Positions 15,060 through 22,189 of a DNA stretch of 24,379 nucleotides are shown piece by piece. The stretch comes from Gemmiger_A avium (GTDB lineage: Bacteria > Bacillota > Clostridia > Oscillospirales > Ruminococcaceae). Under the pieces are notes generated by a model. It was not told where the DNA came from. It was given only the letters and a program-made list of their open reading frames with translations, and searched no databases. The stretch covers positions 1 to 24,379 of the forward strand of contig DXFE01000133.1 in assembly GCA_019114585.1 (NCBI GenBank), written 5' to 3'. A program made the position numbers and the translations under genes. Numbering within the stretch: position 1 is the stretch's first letter; every line of letters begins with the position of its first letter.

Positions 15060-15122
15060 AGAAGTAACGACAAGCGGCCGGTCTCAGCGCCGCCCCCCAA
15101 AAGGAAGAAAGGAAGCTGCCTC

Positions 15123-16526
15123 ATGAAATTTCTGAATGTGGAGATCCCCGTCAAGAATCTGCCCGAACTGGACCAGGGCTTTGTGCCTCTGGGCCTGTTC
15201 TTCAAGCACTACGCCACCGGTGCGGAAAAGCCCCTGTGCATCGCTGTGGAACGCAGCGGCGGCCAGATCGGCACCTGGGAATGCAAGGTGCACGGCACCC
15301 CGGAGATGAAGGAAGCCGACGAGTACTTTGTGGACCGCATGGTCAAGTTCCTGCTGTGGAGCTGGGGCGGTTTCAAGGTGTACATCTGCGGCGACGACGC
15401 CCTGGCCGAGACCGTGCGCAAGGCCTACAGCGCCGACGGCAGCCGCGCCTTCGACAAGGACTTCATGGAGAACGTGTACGAGCGTGCCTTTGAAGTGGTC
15501 AGCCTGCCCTACGATCAGCGTCCTGCTCCGTTCCAGAAGGCGGAGAGCGTGGGCCGTCACACCACCGGCGCCCGCATCGGCTTTGACGCCGGCGGATCCG
15601 ACCGGAAGGTCAGCGCTGTGATCGACGGCGAGACCATCTACAGCGAAGAGGTTGTGTGGTATCCCAAGACCATCAGCGATCCCAGCTACCACTATGTGGG
15701 CATCCTGGCCGCCATGCAGACCGCCGCGGCCAAGATCATGGAAAAGGGCCGCAAGGTGGACGGCATCGGCGTGTCCAGCGCGGGCGTGTACATCGACAAC
15801 AAGTGCATGGTTGCCAGCCTGTTCATCAAGGTGGGCAAGGAAGACTTTGACGCCAAGGTCAAGAACATCTACACCCGCGCTGCCGAGGATCTGGGCCGCA
15901 TGCTGGGCTACGAGATCCCCGTGGTTGTGGCCAACGACGGCGACGTGAGCGCGCTGGCCGGTGCCATGGGCCTGGGCGAGAACGGCATCATGGGCATCGC
16001 CATGGGCACCAGCGAAGCTGTGGGCTACGTGGACGCGGACGGCAACATCTGCGGCTGGCTGAACGAGCTGGCGTTTGCTCCGGTGGACGCACAGCCCGAT
16101 GCCATGGCCGACGAGTGGAGCGGCGACATCGGCTGCGGCGTGAAGTACTTCAGCCAGGACAGCGTGATCAAGCTGGCCCCCCGTGCCGGTATCGAACTGA
16201 ATGAAGAGGACGCCCCCGCTGCCAAGCTGAAGGTTGTGCAGGGCCTGATGGCTGAGGACGATCCCCGCGCCGTTAAGGTCTACGAGAGCATCGGCGTCTA
16301 TCTGGGCCATACCATGGGCCTGTACGCCCAGTTCTATGACATCCATCACGTACAGATGATGGGCCGTGTCATGAGCGGCAAGGGCGGCGACATCATCCTG
16401 GCCACCGCGGCCCGCGTGATGGACGAGGAGTACCCCGAGGTGTCCTTCCGTCCCGAAGCGCCGGACGAGATGACCCGCCGTGTGGGTCAGTCCAGCGCCG
16501 CCGCCAGCCTGCCGGAGAGCAAGTAA
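15123..16526 (+). CDS. ROK-like sugar kinase with extra N-terminal domain
   Basis: The protein has 467 residues, against about 300-320 for ordinary ROK kinases, which phosphorylate hexoses and amino sugars. Residues about 1-145 form an additional alpha/beta region with no family I recognise. The kinase part shows the phosphate-1 motif IGFDAGGSD (152-160), GIGVSSAGVYIDN, the catalytic-type VVVANDGDVSALAGA (Asp in NDGD, 271-274) and the phosphate-2 motif AMGTSEAVGYVD (293-304). The cysteine-rich zinc motif typical of ROK proteins (CxCGxxGCxE) is missing; at that place only SGDIGCGVKYF is seen. The ATG at 15123 follows AAAGGAAG. It diverges from the yhcH-type gene. Kinase activity is likely; the sugar is unknown. 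Confidence 0.82.
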   Translation: MKFLNVEIPVKNLPELDQGFVPLGLFFKHYATGAEKPLCIAVERSGGQIGTWECKVHGTPEMKEADEYFVDRMVKFLLWSWGGFKVYICGDDALAETVRKAYSADGSRAFDKDFMENVYERAFEVVSLPYDQRPAPFQKAESVGRHTTGARIGFDAGGSDRKVSAVIDGETIYSEEVVWYPKTISDPSYHYVGILAAMQTAAAKIMEKGRKVDGIGVSSAGVYIDNKCMVASLFIKVGKEDFDAKVKNIYTRAAEDLGRMLGYEIPVVVANDGDVSALAGAMGLGENGIMGIAMGTSEAVGYVDADGNICGWLNELAFAPVDAQPDAMADEWSGDIGCGVKYFSQDSVIKLAPRAGIELNEEDAPAAKLKVVQGLMAEDDPRAVKVYESIGVYLGHTMGLYAQFYDIHHVQMMGRVMSGKGGDIILATAARVMDEEYPEVSFRPEAPDEMTRRVGQSSAAASLPESK

Positions 16527-16579
16527 GTTTTCCGCACCTTGGCGGGGCTGCGGGCCTTGGCCCGGCAGGAGCCTGCTGC

Positions 16580-16606
16580 GCAGCGGCGCGCACCGCGCGC
16601 TGGTTT
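16580..16606 (+). terminator. terminator after the ROK-like gene
   Basis: CAGCGGCGCG and CGCGCGCTG pair with one bulge around CAC, followed by GTTTTAAAA. Some 50 bases separate it from the stop codon. Confidence 0.6.
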
Positions 16607-16651
16607 TAAAATTGCTATCAACTTTTTCCCATATTTTCTTCCTTTGGCGGC

Positions 16652-16681
16652 AGGGGCCGGACGGGTTTCCGTCCGGCCTCT
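16652..16681 (+). repeat. strong hairpin upstream of the VanY-like gene
   Basis: GGCCGGACGG (16655-16664) pairs perfectly with CCGTCCGGCC (16669-16678) around GTTT, with two or three more pairs outside. The following bases (TCTGTCCTGTTT) make only a weak U-tract. It is either a second terminator or an RNA stability element in the 265-base gap between the genes. Confidence 0.6.
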
Positions 16682-16727
16682 GTCCTGTTTATCGGCAGAT
16701 TTGGCAATAAAATCGGGGGTTTGCTCG

Positions 16728-16733
16728 TATAAT
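16728..16733 (+). promoter_or_regulatory. -10 box of the VanY-like gene
   Basis: A perfect TATAAT lies 58 bases before the start codon. The nearest -35-like TTGGCA (16701) is 21 bases away, too far for a normal promoter. Confidence 0.45.
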
Positions 16734-16791
16734 TCAATGCAAGGCTCACCCGGCGGGTGCGGCCATTCCGCAACAAAAGGAGATTTTTACC

Positions 16792-17493
16792 ATGCGTTTG
16801 ATCCGATTTGTCCCTGTGCTGGCGCTGGTGCTCTGTGCCGCTGCCTGCTCGGCTCCGGCCGAAACGGTGCCGCCCGACCCCACGGCAGCGCCCACAGCGG
16901 CCCCCACCGCCGAACCCACGGCGGAACCTACCCCTGAAGTGACCCCCGAACCCACCCCCGATATTCAGGTGGTGGATGGGGTCACCTACGTAAACGGCAT
17001 TCTGATTGCCAACAAAAGCTACGGCCTGCCCGCCGACTATGCCCCCGGCGTATCGGAAGAGGCCCAGTCCGCCTTTGAGGAAATGGCCGCCGGCGCCGCG
17101 GAGGATGGCATCAACCTGTACATTGCATCCGGGTTCCGCTCCTATGACTACCAGGCAAAACTGTACCAGCGGTATGTGGACCGGGACGGGAAGGAAGAAG
17201 CCGATACCTACTCGGCCCGGCCGGGCCATTCCGAGCACCAGACCGGTCTGGCCTTTGACCTGAACGAGGTCAGCGACGCTTTCATCGGCACCCCCGAGGC
17301 GGAGTGGCTGGCCGCCCACGCCCATGAATACGGTTTCATCATCCGGTATCCTGCCGACAAGGTGGAGATCACCGGCTACAAATACGAACCCTGGCATGTG
17401 CGGTATCTGGGCAAGGAGACCGCCGCCGCTGTGTATGAGAGCGGCCTGTGCCTGGAAGAGTATCTGGGTATCGACTCGGTATACGCCGACTGA
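16792..17493 (+). CDS. lipoprotein D-alanyl-D-alanine carboxypeptidase, VanY/M15B type
   Basis: The 233-residue zinc peptidase is anchored to the outer face of the membrane and trims the terminal D-Ala of peptidoglycan stem peptides. The N-terminus is a lipoprotein signal with the lipobox ending at Cys19 (LCAAACS). Residues about 28-57 are a Pro-Thr-Ala/Glu repeat tether across the wall. The M15B domain shows IASGFRSYDYQ (111-121), the zinc site SARPGHSEHQTGLAFDLN with His149 and Asp156, and EPWHVRYLG with the general base Glu199 and ligand His202. The ATG at 16792 has AAAAGGAG upstream. No vanR, vanS or vanH genes adjoin, so this is wall maintenance rather than a vancomycin resistance cluster. 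Confidence 0.93.
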   Translation: MRLIRFVPVLALVLCAAACSAPAETVPPDPTAAPTAAPTAEPTAEPTPEVTPEPTPDIQVVDGVTYVNGILIANKSYGLPADYAPGVSEEAQSAFEEMAAGAAEDGINLYIASGFRSYDYQAKLYQRYVDRDGKEEADTYSARPGHSEHQTGLAFDLNEVSDAFIGTPEAEWLAAHAHEYGFIIRYPADKVEITGYKYEPWHVRYLGKETAAAVYESGLCLEEYLGIDSVYAD

Positions 17494-17495
17494 CA

Positions 17496-17539
17496 AAAAC
17501 AACAGCGCCCGAAACAGACGTTTCGGGCGCTGTTGTTTT
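17496..17539. terminator. 20-bp perfect bidirectional terminator
   Basis: A perfect 20-bp stem (17496-17515 with 17520-17539) around AGAC, with A4 and T4 at its ends, separates the convergent VanY-like and MATE genes. The MATE stop codon (17540-17538) lies inside the right arm. Confidence 0.93.
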
Positions 17540-18212
17540 ATCGGGTCATCACGCGGATCCAGCGGCCGCTGCGCAGGCGAAGGCCTCCCAGCAGCAGCTG
17601 CGCCAGATAGTCGCAGCGCATCAAAAGAAAAACAAATGGCGGTTCCAGTTTCCAGACAAAGCCCGCCAGCAGGCCCATGGGCACCGATACCAGCCACATG
17701 GTGCCGTACACCACCATGCTGATGTTGACCTGTTCCACCCCGCGCAGGCACATGATATAGCAGTTGGAGAAGCTGAACAGGATAAAGCTGGCGCTGAGCA
17801 CCTGCAGATAGGCCGCCGACGCCTGGATCACCTGGGGATCGCGGGAGTACAGCCCCATGATCGTTTCCGGAAACAGGCCGCAGACCACGGTGAACAGAAG
17901 CGCCCCCGCCAGCGCGCAGCGCAGGGTGATGGCAAACAGTTCGCGGATCGGCTCGGTCTGGCGTTTGCCCCAGTACTGGCTGACCAGCACGCTGGCCCCG
18001 CTGGCAAACCCGAATCCCAGAATGTTCAGGATGTTGAAAGGCTGCCCGCCCAGGCTGGCCGCGGTGATGGCCAGGTCGTTGAGCTGCCCCAGCATGATCG
18101 TATCCATCAGGTTGACCCCCAGGCTGATCACGTTCTGCAGCGCGATAGGCAGGCTGATGGCCAGAACCGACGGAAGGAATCCCGGCTCCCAGTAAAAGAA
18201 TTTTTTGCGCAC
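17538..18212 (-). CDS. half-size MATE-family transporter, apparently internally deleted
   Basis: MATE exporters expel drugs and cations using Na+ or H+ and normally have about 450 residues and twelve helices. This protein has 224 residues and about six helices (roughly 13-38, 59-81, 92-116, 132-155, 164-186, 189-211). The first four resemble the start of a MATE protein (LPIALQNVISLGVNLMDTIM, GFASGASVLVSQYWGK). The end (WLVSVPMGLLAGF, then LRSGRWIRVMTR) resembles the C-terminal TM11-12 of a full-length one. The join is near CLRGVEQVNIS, where the two homologous halves of MATE proteins carry a similar loop. The start is GTG 18212 with AAAGGAG upstream. The frame is intact; whether it works, perhaps as a dimer, is unknown. 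Confidence 0.75.
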   Translation of the reverse strand: MRKKFFYWEPGFLPSVLAISLPIALQNVISLGVNLMDTIMLGQLNDLAITAASLGGQPFNILNILGFGFASGASVLVSQYWGKRQTEPIRELFAITLRCALAGALLFTVVCGLFPETIMGLYSRDPQVIQASAAYLQVLSASFILFSFSNCYIMCLRGVEQVNISMVVYGTMWLVSVPMGLLAGFVWKLEPPFVFLLMRCDYLAQLLLGGLRLRSGRWIRVMTR

Positions 18213-18246
18213 GCGGCTTCTCCTTTCCTATGGACAGTTACTCCCC

Positions 18247-18252
18247 ATTATA
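18247..18252 (-). promoter_or_regulatory. -10 box for the MATE gene
   Basis: Minus-strand TATAAT 34 bases before the GTG start; the -35 region is poor. It diverges from the AraC promoter at 18274, so one regulator could control both. Confidence 0.5.
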
Positions 18253-18273
18253 GAGAAAAACCACCCCGATGTA

Positions 18274-18303
18274 TTTACACAATCGGACACCATCGTGTAT
18301 AAT
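18274..18303 (+). promoter_or_regulatory. promoter of the AraC-type gene at 18343
   Basis: TTTACA (18274-18279) and TATAAT (18298-18303) are 18 bases apart. Confidence 0.72.
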
Positions 18304-18342
18304 TGGTACAAGAAGTGTTTTTCGCAAAGGAGGCGAATACGG

Positions 18343-19242
18343 GTGGCCTATACAGCGGTGGAACTGCAGCGGCCGATCCGGATCGAGCGGATCATCACGG
18401 TGCACTATTTTGAATATGGTCCGGACTATGCGTTCGCCGGAGAAAGCCATGATTTCTGGGAGATTGTCTATGTGGACAAAGGCGAGATCATCGCCCAGGC
18501 CGGCGAAGCCGAGCATCTGCTGCAAAAAGGTCAGATGCTGTTTCATGAACCGGGGGAATTCCATACCCTGAAAGCTGCCGGAGGCCGTGCCCCCAACGTA
18601 GTCGTAATCACCTTTGAGTGTGATGGCCCGGCCATGGACTTTTTCCGCGGCCGGCTGCTCAGCGCCGGAGATGCCGAGCGCAACCTGATGGCCCGCATCG
18701 TGGAACAGGCCGCCGAGGCATTTGCCACGCCGCTGGACGATCCCTTGTCCCAGATGATGGAGCGGCGGGCGATCCAGCCTTTCGGTGCGGAGGAACTGAT
18801 CGGGCTTTCGCTGGAACTGCTGCTGCTGGAACTGATCCGTAAAGGCGGCGTACCGGCGGCGTCCCGGCCCTCTTCGCTGCTGCGGGAGAACAGCCGCAAC
18901 GATCTGATGGAGCGGGTGTGCCGGTATCTGGACGAAAACCTGGAAAAGCGCCTGACCCTGAGCGATATCTGCCGGGACAACCTGGTGGGCCGCAGCTATC
19001 TGCAGAAGGTGTTCCGGGAAAAAACCGGCGGCGGCGCCATGGAGTATTTTGGCCATCTGAAGATCCGCCGGGCCAAGGAACTGATCCGGGAGGGCAAGCA
19101 CAATTTCACCGAGATTGCCGCTATGCTGGGGTACAATTCGATCCATTATTTCTCCCGCCATTTCAAAAAAGTTACCGGGATGACCCCCAGCGAATACGCC
19201 AGCAGCGTCAAGGTGTTGAGCCGGCAGGGCCGGGGCGAATGA
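18343..19242 (+). CDS. AraC-family transcriptional regulator
   Basis: The 299-residue protein has an N-terminal cupin-like sensor domain (HDFWEIVYVDKGEIIAQAGE at about 36-55, MLFHEPGEFHTLKA) and a C-terminal double helix-turn-helix AraC domain at about 190-290. That domain shows DENLEKRLTLSDICRDN and the typical second helix region FTEIAAMLGYNSIHYFSRHF followed by KKVTGMTPSEYASS. The start is GTG 18343 because AAAGGAGG lies nine bases before it; the longer upstream frame runs through the promoter. It diverges from the MATE-like gene and precedes galE, both possible targets. Such regulators usually bind a sugar or another small molecule; the ligand here is unknown. Confidence 0.92.
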   Translation: MAYTAVELQRPIRIERIITVHYFEYGPDYAFAGESHDFWEIVYVDKGEIIAQAGEAEHLLQKGQMLFHEPGEFHTLKAAGGRAPNVVVITFECDGPAMDFFRGRLLSAGDAERNLMARIVEQAAEAFATPLDDPLSQMMERRAIQPFGAEELIGLSLELLLLELIRKGGVPAASRPSSLLRENSRNDLMERVCRYLDENLEKRLTLSDICRDNLVGRSYLQKVFREKTGGGAMEYFGHLKIRRAKELIREGKHNFTEIAAMLGYNSIHYFSRHFKKVTGMTPSEYASSVKVLSRQGRGE

Positions 19243-19278
19243 TGATACAATTGTCCATCCAACAAGCGTAAACGTCTA

Positions 19279-19307
19279 TTTATATTTCCTATATATAGGG
19301 CTATACT
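19279..19307 (+). promoter_or_regulatory. galE promoter with palindromic operator-like core
   Basis: TTTATA (19279-19284) and TATACT (19302-19307) are 17 bases apart. The spacer contains CCTATATATAGG (19288-19299), a perfect 12-bp palindrome where a repressor or activator could sit. Confidence 0.55.
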
Positions 19308-19380
19308 TTCAGGTAGGGAGCAGCACGAAGCGCTCGGCTTCAGCTGCAACAATTTTATAAACCAAAAGGAGAACTGCGCT

Positions 19381-20406
19381 ATGGCTATTTTGGTATGCGG
19401 CGGCGCCGGCTACATCGGCAGCCACACCTGTGTGGAACTGCTGGCTGCCGGTTACGACATCGTGGTGGCGGACAACTACTATAACTCCTGCCCGGAGGCT
19501 CTGCGCCGGGTAAAGCAGATTTCCGGCAAGGATTTCCGCTTTGTGGAGGCTGAGCTGACCGATCCTGCCCAGGTGGAGGCGATCTTTGCCGCCAATCCGG
19601 ACATCGACTCGGTGATCCAGTTTGCCGCTTACAAGGCCGTGGGCGAGAGCGTGTCCAAGCCCATCGAATACTACACCAACAACCTGAACACCACCCTGGT
19701 GATTCTGGACGCCATGCGCCGTCATGGTGTGCACAACATCGTGTTCTCCTCCAGCGCCACCGTGTACGGTGATCCCGCCACTGTGCCCATCACCGAGGAC
19801 TTCCCCGTGGGCGGCGACCGCACCACCAACCCCTACGGCACCTCCAAGGCCATGAACGAGCAGATCCTGACCGACTGCTGCAAGGCGGACAAGGACCTGA
19901 ACGTGGCCCTGCTGCGGTACTTCAACCCCATCGGCGCTCATGAGAGCGGCCTGATCGGCGAGGATCCCAACGGCATCCCCAACAACCTGGTACCCTACAT
20001 CGCCAAGGTGGCTGTGGGCAAGCTGGAGAAGGTACACGTGTTCGGCAACGACTATCCCACCCACGACGGTACCGGCGTGCGCGACTACATCCATGTGGTA
20101 GACCTGGCCAAGGGCCATGTGGCTGCCATCAAGAAGCTGGCCACCAAGCCCGGCCTGTTCATCTGCAACCTGGGCACCGGCCACGGCTACAGCGTGCTGG
20201 ACGTGATCAAGGCTTACTCCAAGGCCTGCGGCAAGGAGCTGCCCTACGTGATCGACCCGCGCCGCCCCGGCGACATCGCTGAGTGCTATGCCGACCCCGC
20301 CAAGGCCAAGGCTGAACTGGGCTGGGAAGCGCAGTACGGCATTGAGGAGATGTGCGCCACCAGCTGGAAGTGGCAGAGCATGAACCCGGACGGCTACAAG
20401 GGCTAA
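19381..20406 (+). CDS. galE: UDP-glucose 4-epimerase
   Basis: This enzyme interconverts UDP-glucose and UDP-galactose with tightly bound NAD, serving galactose use (Leloir pathway) and the supply of UDP-sugars for surface glycans. The 341 residues are typical of the extended short-chain dehydrogenase family. The NAD-binding GGAGYIGSHT is at 7-16, VFSSSATVYG at 121-130 holds the catalytic Ser/Thr, and NPYGTSKAMNEQ holds Tyr152 and Lys156. GVRDYIHVVDLAKGH and PRRPGDIAECYADP follow. The ATG at 19381 follows AAAAGGAG. galK and galT are not adjacent. It is a single-gene unit after an AraC-type regulator and is ended by a strong terminator. Confidence 0.97.
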   Translation: MAILVCGGAGYIGSHTCVELLAAGYDIVVADNYYNSCPEALRRVKQISGKDFRFVEAELTDPAQVEAIFAANPDIDSVIQFAAYKAVGESVSKPIEYYTNNLNTTLVILDAMRRHGVHNIVFSSSATVYGDPATVPITEDFPVGGDRTTNPYGTSKAMNEQILTDCCKADKDLNVALLRYFNPIGAHESGLIGEDPNGIPNNLVPYIAKVAVGKLEKVHVFGNDYPTHDGTGVRDYIHVVDLAKGHVAAIKKLATKPGLFICNLGTGHGYSVLDVIKAYSKACGKELPYVIDPRRPGDIAECYADPAKAKAELGWEAQYGIEEMCATSWKWQSMNPDGYKG

Positions 20407-20418
20407 GATTCCAACATA

Positions 20419-20450
20419 AAAAAGGACGCGGTGCAAACCGCGTCCTTTTT
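20419..20450. terminator. terminator of galE
   Basis: A 14-bp perfect stem (20419-20432 with 20437-20450) around GCAA, starting in A5 and ending in T5, works in both directions. Confidence 0.92.
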
Positions 20451-20467
20451 CTTTTGCCGATTTTGCC

Positions 20468-20578
20468 AATCTGGGGGACCAGTCCCCCAGCCCCCTGTCT
20501 ATTATAATAAAAAGTGCGGGCCGAGGATTCGGCCCGCGTTTTCCGGGGGGCTGGGGGAGATGTTATCTCCCCCAGATT
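20468..20578. repeat. compound palindromic intergenic element
   Basis: The 111-base element has an outer inverted repeat (20468-20479 with 20567-20578, 11 of 12), an inner one (20482-20495 with 20546-20559, 13 of 14), and two local hairpins built from the same sequence (CTGGGGGAC with GTCCCCCAG at 20471-20490; CTGGGGGAG with CTCCCCCAG at 20551-20575). The core holds ATTATAATAAAAAG and a GC hairpin followed by GTTTT (20516-20541). It has the look of a REP/BIME-like or MITE-like genomic repeat; copy number cannot be judged here. The hairpins may also end the minus-strand antiporter transcript. Confidence 0.7.
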
Positions 20579-20586
20579 CGCTATTT

Positions 20587-21768
20587 TTACGCATCCTTGG
20601 CGATCTCGCCGGCCGCCTGCAGGGTTTTCTTGCTCACAGCAGGGCCGATCAGTTCATAGATCAGGGTGGCGCAGAGCACCACGGCCCGGATGGTGGCCGC
20701 ATACTGGGGCACCACCTGCTGGGCCAGGAAGGACAGGCCGATGGCCACGCCCGCCTGCGGGAGCAGCGCCGGGCCCAGATACTTGGTAATGGCCGGAGAG
20801 GCGTGCATGATCTTGGCGCCCATCCAGGCACCCAGCCATTTGCCGACCACACGCAGCACCACATATACCACGCCTACCACACCGATGGTGGGCAGCACGC
20901 TCAGCTGCAGATCCGCACCGCTGAGCACAAAGAACATCATGAACAGCGGCGGGGTGAAGGCATCCACCTGACGGTATACGTCGGCGGAATTCTTGGACAG
21001 GTTGCAGAAGGCTGCGCCCAGCGCCATGCACATAAGCAGGCTGGATACCCCCAGCACCTCATTGGCCAGGGCAACTGCCCCCAGCACAAAGGCGATGGAC
21101 AGGCTCAGCCGGCTGCCCGCATCCTTGAAAAAGCGCAGCAGGAAGGTAAACAGAATTCCCAGCAGCAGGCCCACACCCACGCTGAGCACCACTTCCCAGA
21201 TGGGCGACAGGATCGCTTCGACCAGGTTCACCGGGCCGCCGCTTTCCAGCGTGCGGGCCACGGCCACCGCCAGGCCAAACGCAATCAGCGCCACCGCATC
21301 GTCCAGTGCCACCACACTCAGCAGGGTTTCGGTAACCGGTCCCTTGGCCCGGTACTGCTTGATGACCATGACGGTGGCGGCGGGCGCGGTGGCGGCGGCG
21401 ATAGCGCCCAGCACCAGGGCAAAGGGCAGGCCGTTGCCGGTGACCCACAGCCCCAGCACCACCAGCACCACCGCCATAATGCTTTCAAAGAAAGCAATCA
21501 CAATGGGGGTGGCCCCCACCCGGCGGAAGTATTCAAACTTGAACTCGCCGCCCACCGTAAAGGCGATGAAGCCCAGGGCCACGTCCGAGATGGCGGTCAG
21601 GGCCGCGATCCCCTCGCTGGTGAACAGCCCCAGCACCGAGGGCCCGATCAGCAGGCCCAGGATCAGGTAACCGGTCACATCCGGCAGCCGGATCAGGCGG
21701 ATCAGGCGGGCCCCCAGCAAGCCGGCAAGCAGCAGCAGGGCCAGCTGAAACAACAAATCCAGTTCCAT
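20587..21768 (-). CDS. CPA2-type cation/proton antiporter
   Basis: The 393-residue membrane protein has about twelve or thirteen helices and belongs to the monovalent cation:proton antiporter-2 family (KefB/NapA relatives), which exchanges Na+ or K+ for H+. Features are the N-terminal GARLIRLIRLPDVTGYLILG, the unwound-helix segment ATAPAATVMV (about 126-135) and the acidic ion-site pair in SVVALDDAVALIAFG (Asp156, Asp157), typical of electrogenic members. It ends soon after the last helix, without the RCK/TrkA-N nucleotide-sensing domain of KefB and KefC. The ATG at 21768 is two bases after the stop of the P-II-like gene, with GGAGG inside that gene, so the two are coupled and the P-II-like protein may replace the missing sensor. 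Confidence 0.92.
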   Translation of the reverse strand: MELDLLFQLALLLLAGLLGARLIRLIRLPDVTGYLILGLLIGPSVLGLFTSEGIAALTAISDVALGFIAFTVGGEFKFEYFRRVGATPIVIAFFESIMAVVLVVLGLWVTGNGLPFALVLGAIAAATAPAATVMVIKQYRAKGPVTETLLSVVALDDAVALIAFGLAVAVARTLESGGPVNLVEAILSPIWEVVLSVGVGLLLGILFTFLLRFFKDAGSRLSLSIAFVLGAVALANEVLGVSSLLMCMALGAAFCNLSKNSADVYRQVDAFTPPLFMMFFVLSGADLQLSVLPTIGVVGVVYVVLRVVGKWLGAWMGAKIMHASPAITKYLGPALLPQAGVAIGLSFLAQQVVPQYAATIRAVVLCATLIYELIGPAVSKKTLQAAGEIAKDA

Positions 21769-21770
21769 GC

Positions 21771-22106
21771 TTACAGCCTCCCGATGCCCTTGGTCAGGTC
21801 AACCGGCACCGTAAACGCAATGCCGTTGCCGGGCCGGTCCAGATCCGCCACCTGGTCAATCAGTTCCAGGGCCTCAGCCACCTTTTCATCCGGCAGCACC
21901 ATCAGCACGGTGTAGTTTTCTTCCCGGTCCGGCTCCAGGCTGGCCCGCAGGCTGCCCAGGAACGAGCCGCCCATGTAGTTCTGCAGCTCCATGGCCATAC
22001 CACGGCTGCGCAGAATGGTCGCGCCGCGGATACCCCGGCGCTCCAGCTTCTCCAGCGCCCGGTCCATTACGTCCGGATCGCTCAGAATCATGATCAGCAG
22101 TTTCAC
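21771..22106 (-). CDS. P-II-like signalling protein linked to the antiporter
   Basis: The 111-residue protein has the ferredoxin-like pattern of P-II proteins, which form trimers, bind nucleotides and control transporters by contact. KLLIMILSDPDVMDRALEKL opens it, GIRGATILRSRGMAMEL is the second strand and the start of the T-loop region, and NYTVLMVLPDEKVAEALELI and GNGIAFTVPVDLTKGI form the second half. It lacks the classic uridylylation-loop sequence of GlnB, so it belongs to the wider P-II-like group. The start is GTG 22106 with AAGGAGG eight bases upstream; a longer frame runs into the promoter. The antiporter gene follows after two bases, and a membrane-transport control role is a strong inference. 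Confidence 0.88.
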   Translation of the reverse strand: MKLLIMILSDPDVMDRALEKLERRGIRGATILRSRGMAMELQNYMGGSFLGSLRASLEPDREENYTVLMVLPDEKVAEALELIDQVADLDRPGNGIAFTVPVDLTKGIGRL

Positions 22107-22129
22107 AAATAATCCTCCTTTTTGGCAAG

Positions 22130-22186
22130 GCATACAAAACAAACCGGCGGGGTCAAGGCAGGCTGTCTGCCCCGGCCCCACCGGTT
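22130..22186 (-). terminator. hairpin plus U-rich tail after nagB and in the P-II leader
   Basis: On the minus strand the 11-bp arms 22186-22176 and 22152-22142 pair (one G-U), with an inner GGCAG/CTGCC stem, followed by TTTGTTTTG. It can terminate nagB and also lies just downstream of the promoter at 22217-22190, where it could attenuate the P-II/antiporter transcript. Confidence 0.72.
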
Positions 22187-22189
22187 CTA

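Noticed and set aside
15084..16349. 421-codon minus-strand frame opposite the ROK-like gene
   Set aside because: Typical antisense shadow rich in Ala/Val/His/Gly; the plus strand encodes clear kinase motifs.
16901..16962. Tandem DNA repeat or CRISPR-like array in the VanY-like gene
   Set aside because: It is a codon-level Pro-Thr-Ala/Glu linker with irregular units and no spacers.
16792..17493. Vancomycin-resistance gene cluster
   Set aside because: Only a VanY-like carboxypeptidase is present; no ligase, dehydrogenase, VanX or VanRS genes are nearby, and M15B lipoproteins are common wall enzymes.
16618..17751. 377-codon minus-strand frame with Gly/Val/Ala repeats
   Set aside because: The repeats are the antisense of the Pro-Thr-Ala tether of the VanY-like lipoprotein; it also crosses the 20-bp terminator.
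20431..21915. 494-codon plus-strand frame rich in Gln, His and Gly
   Set aside because: It begins inside the palindromic element and is antisense to the antiporter and P-II genes, with no motif of its own.
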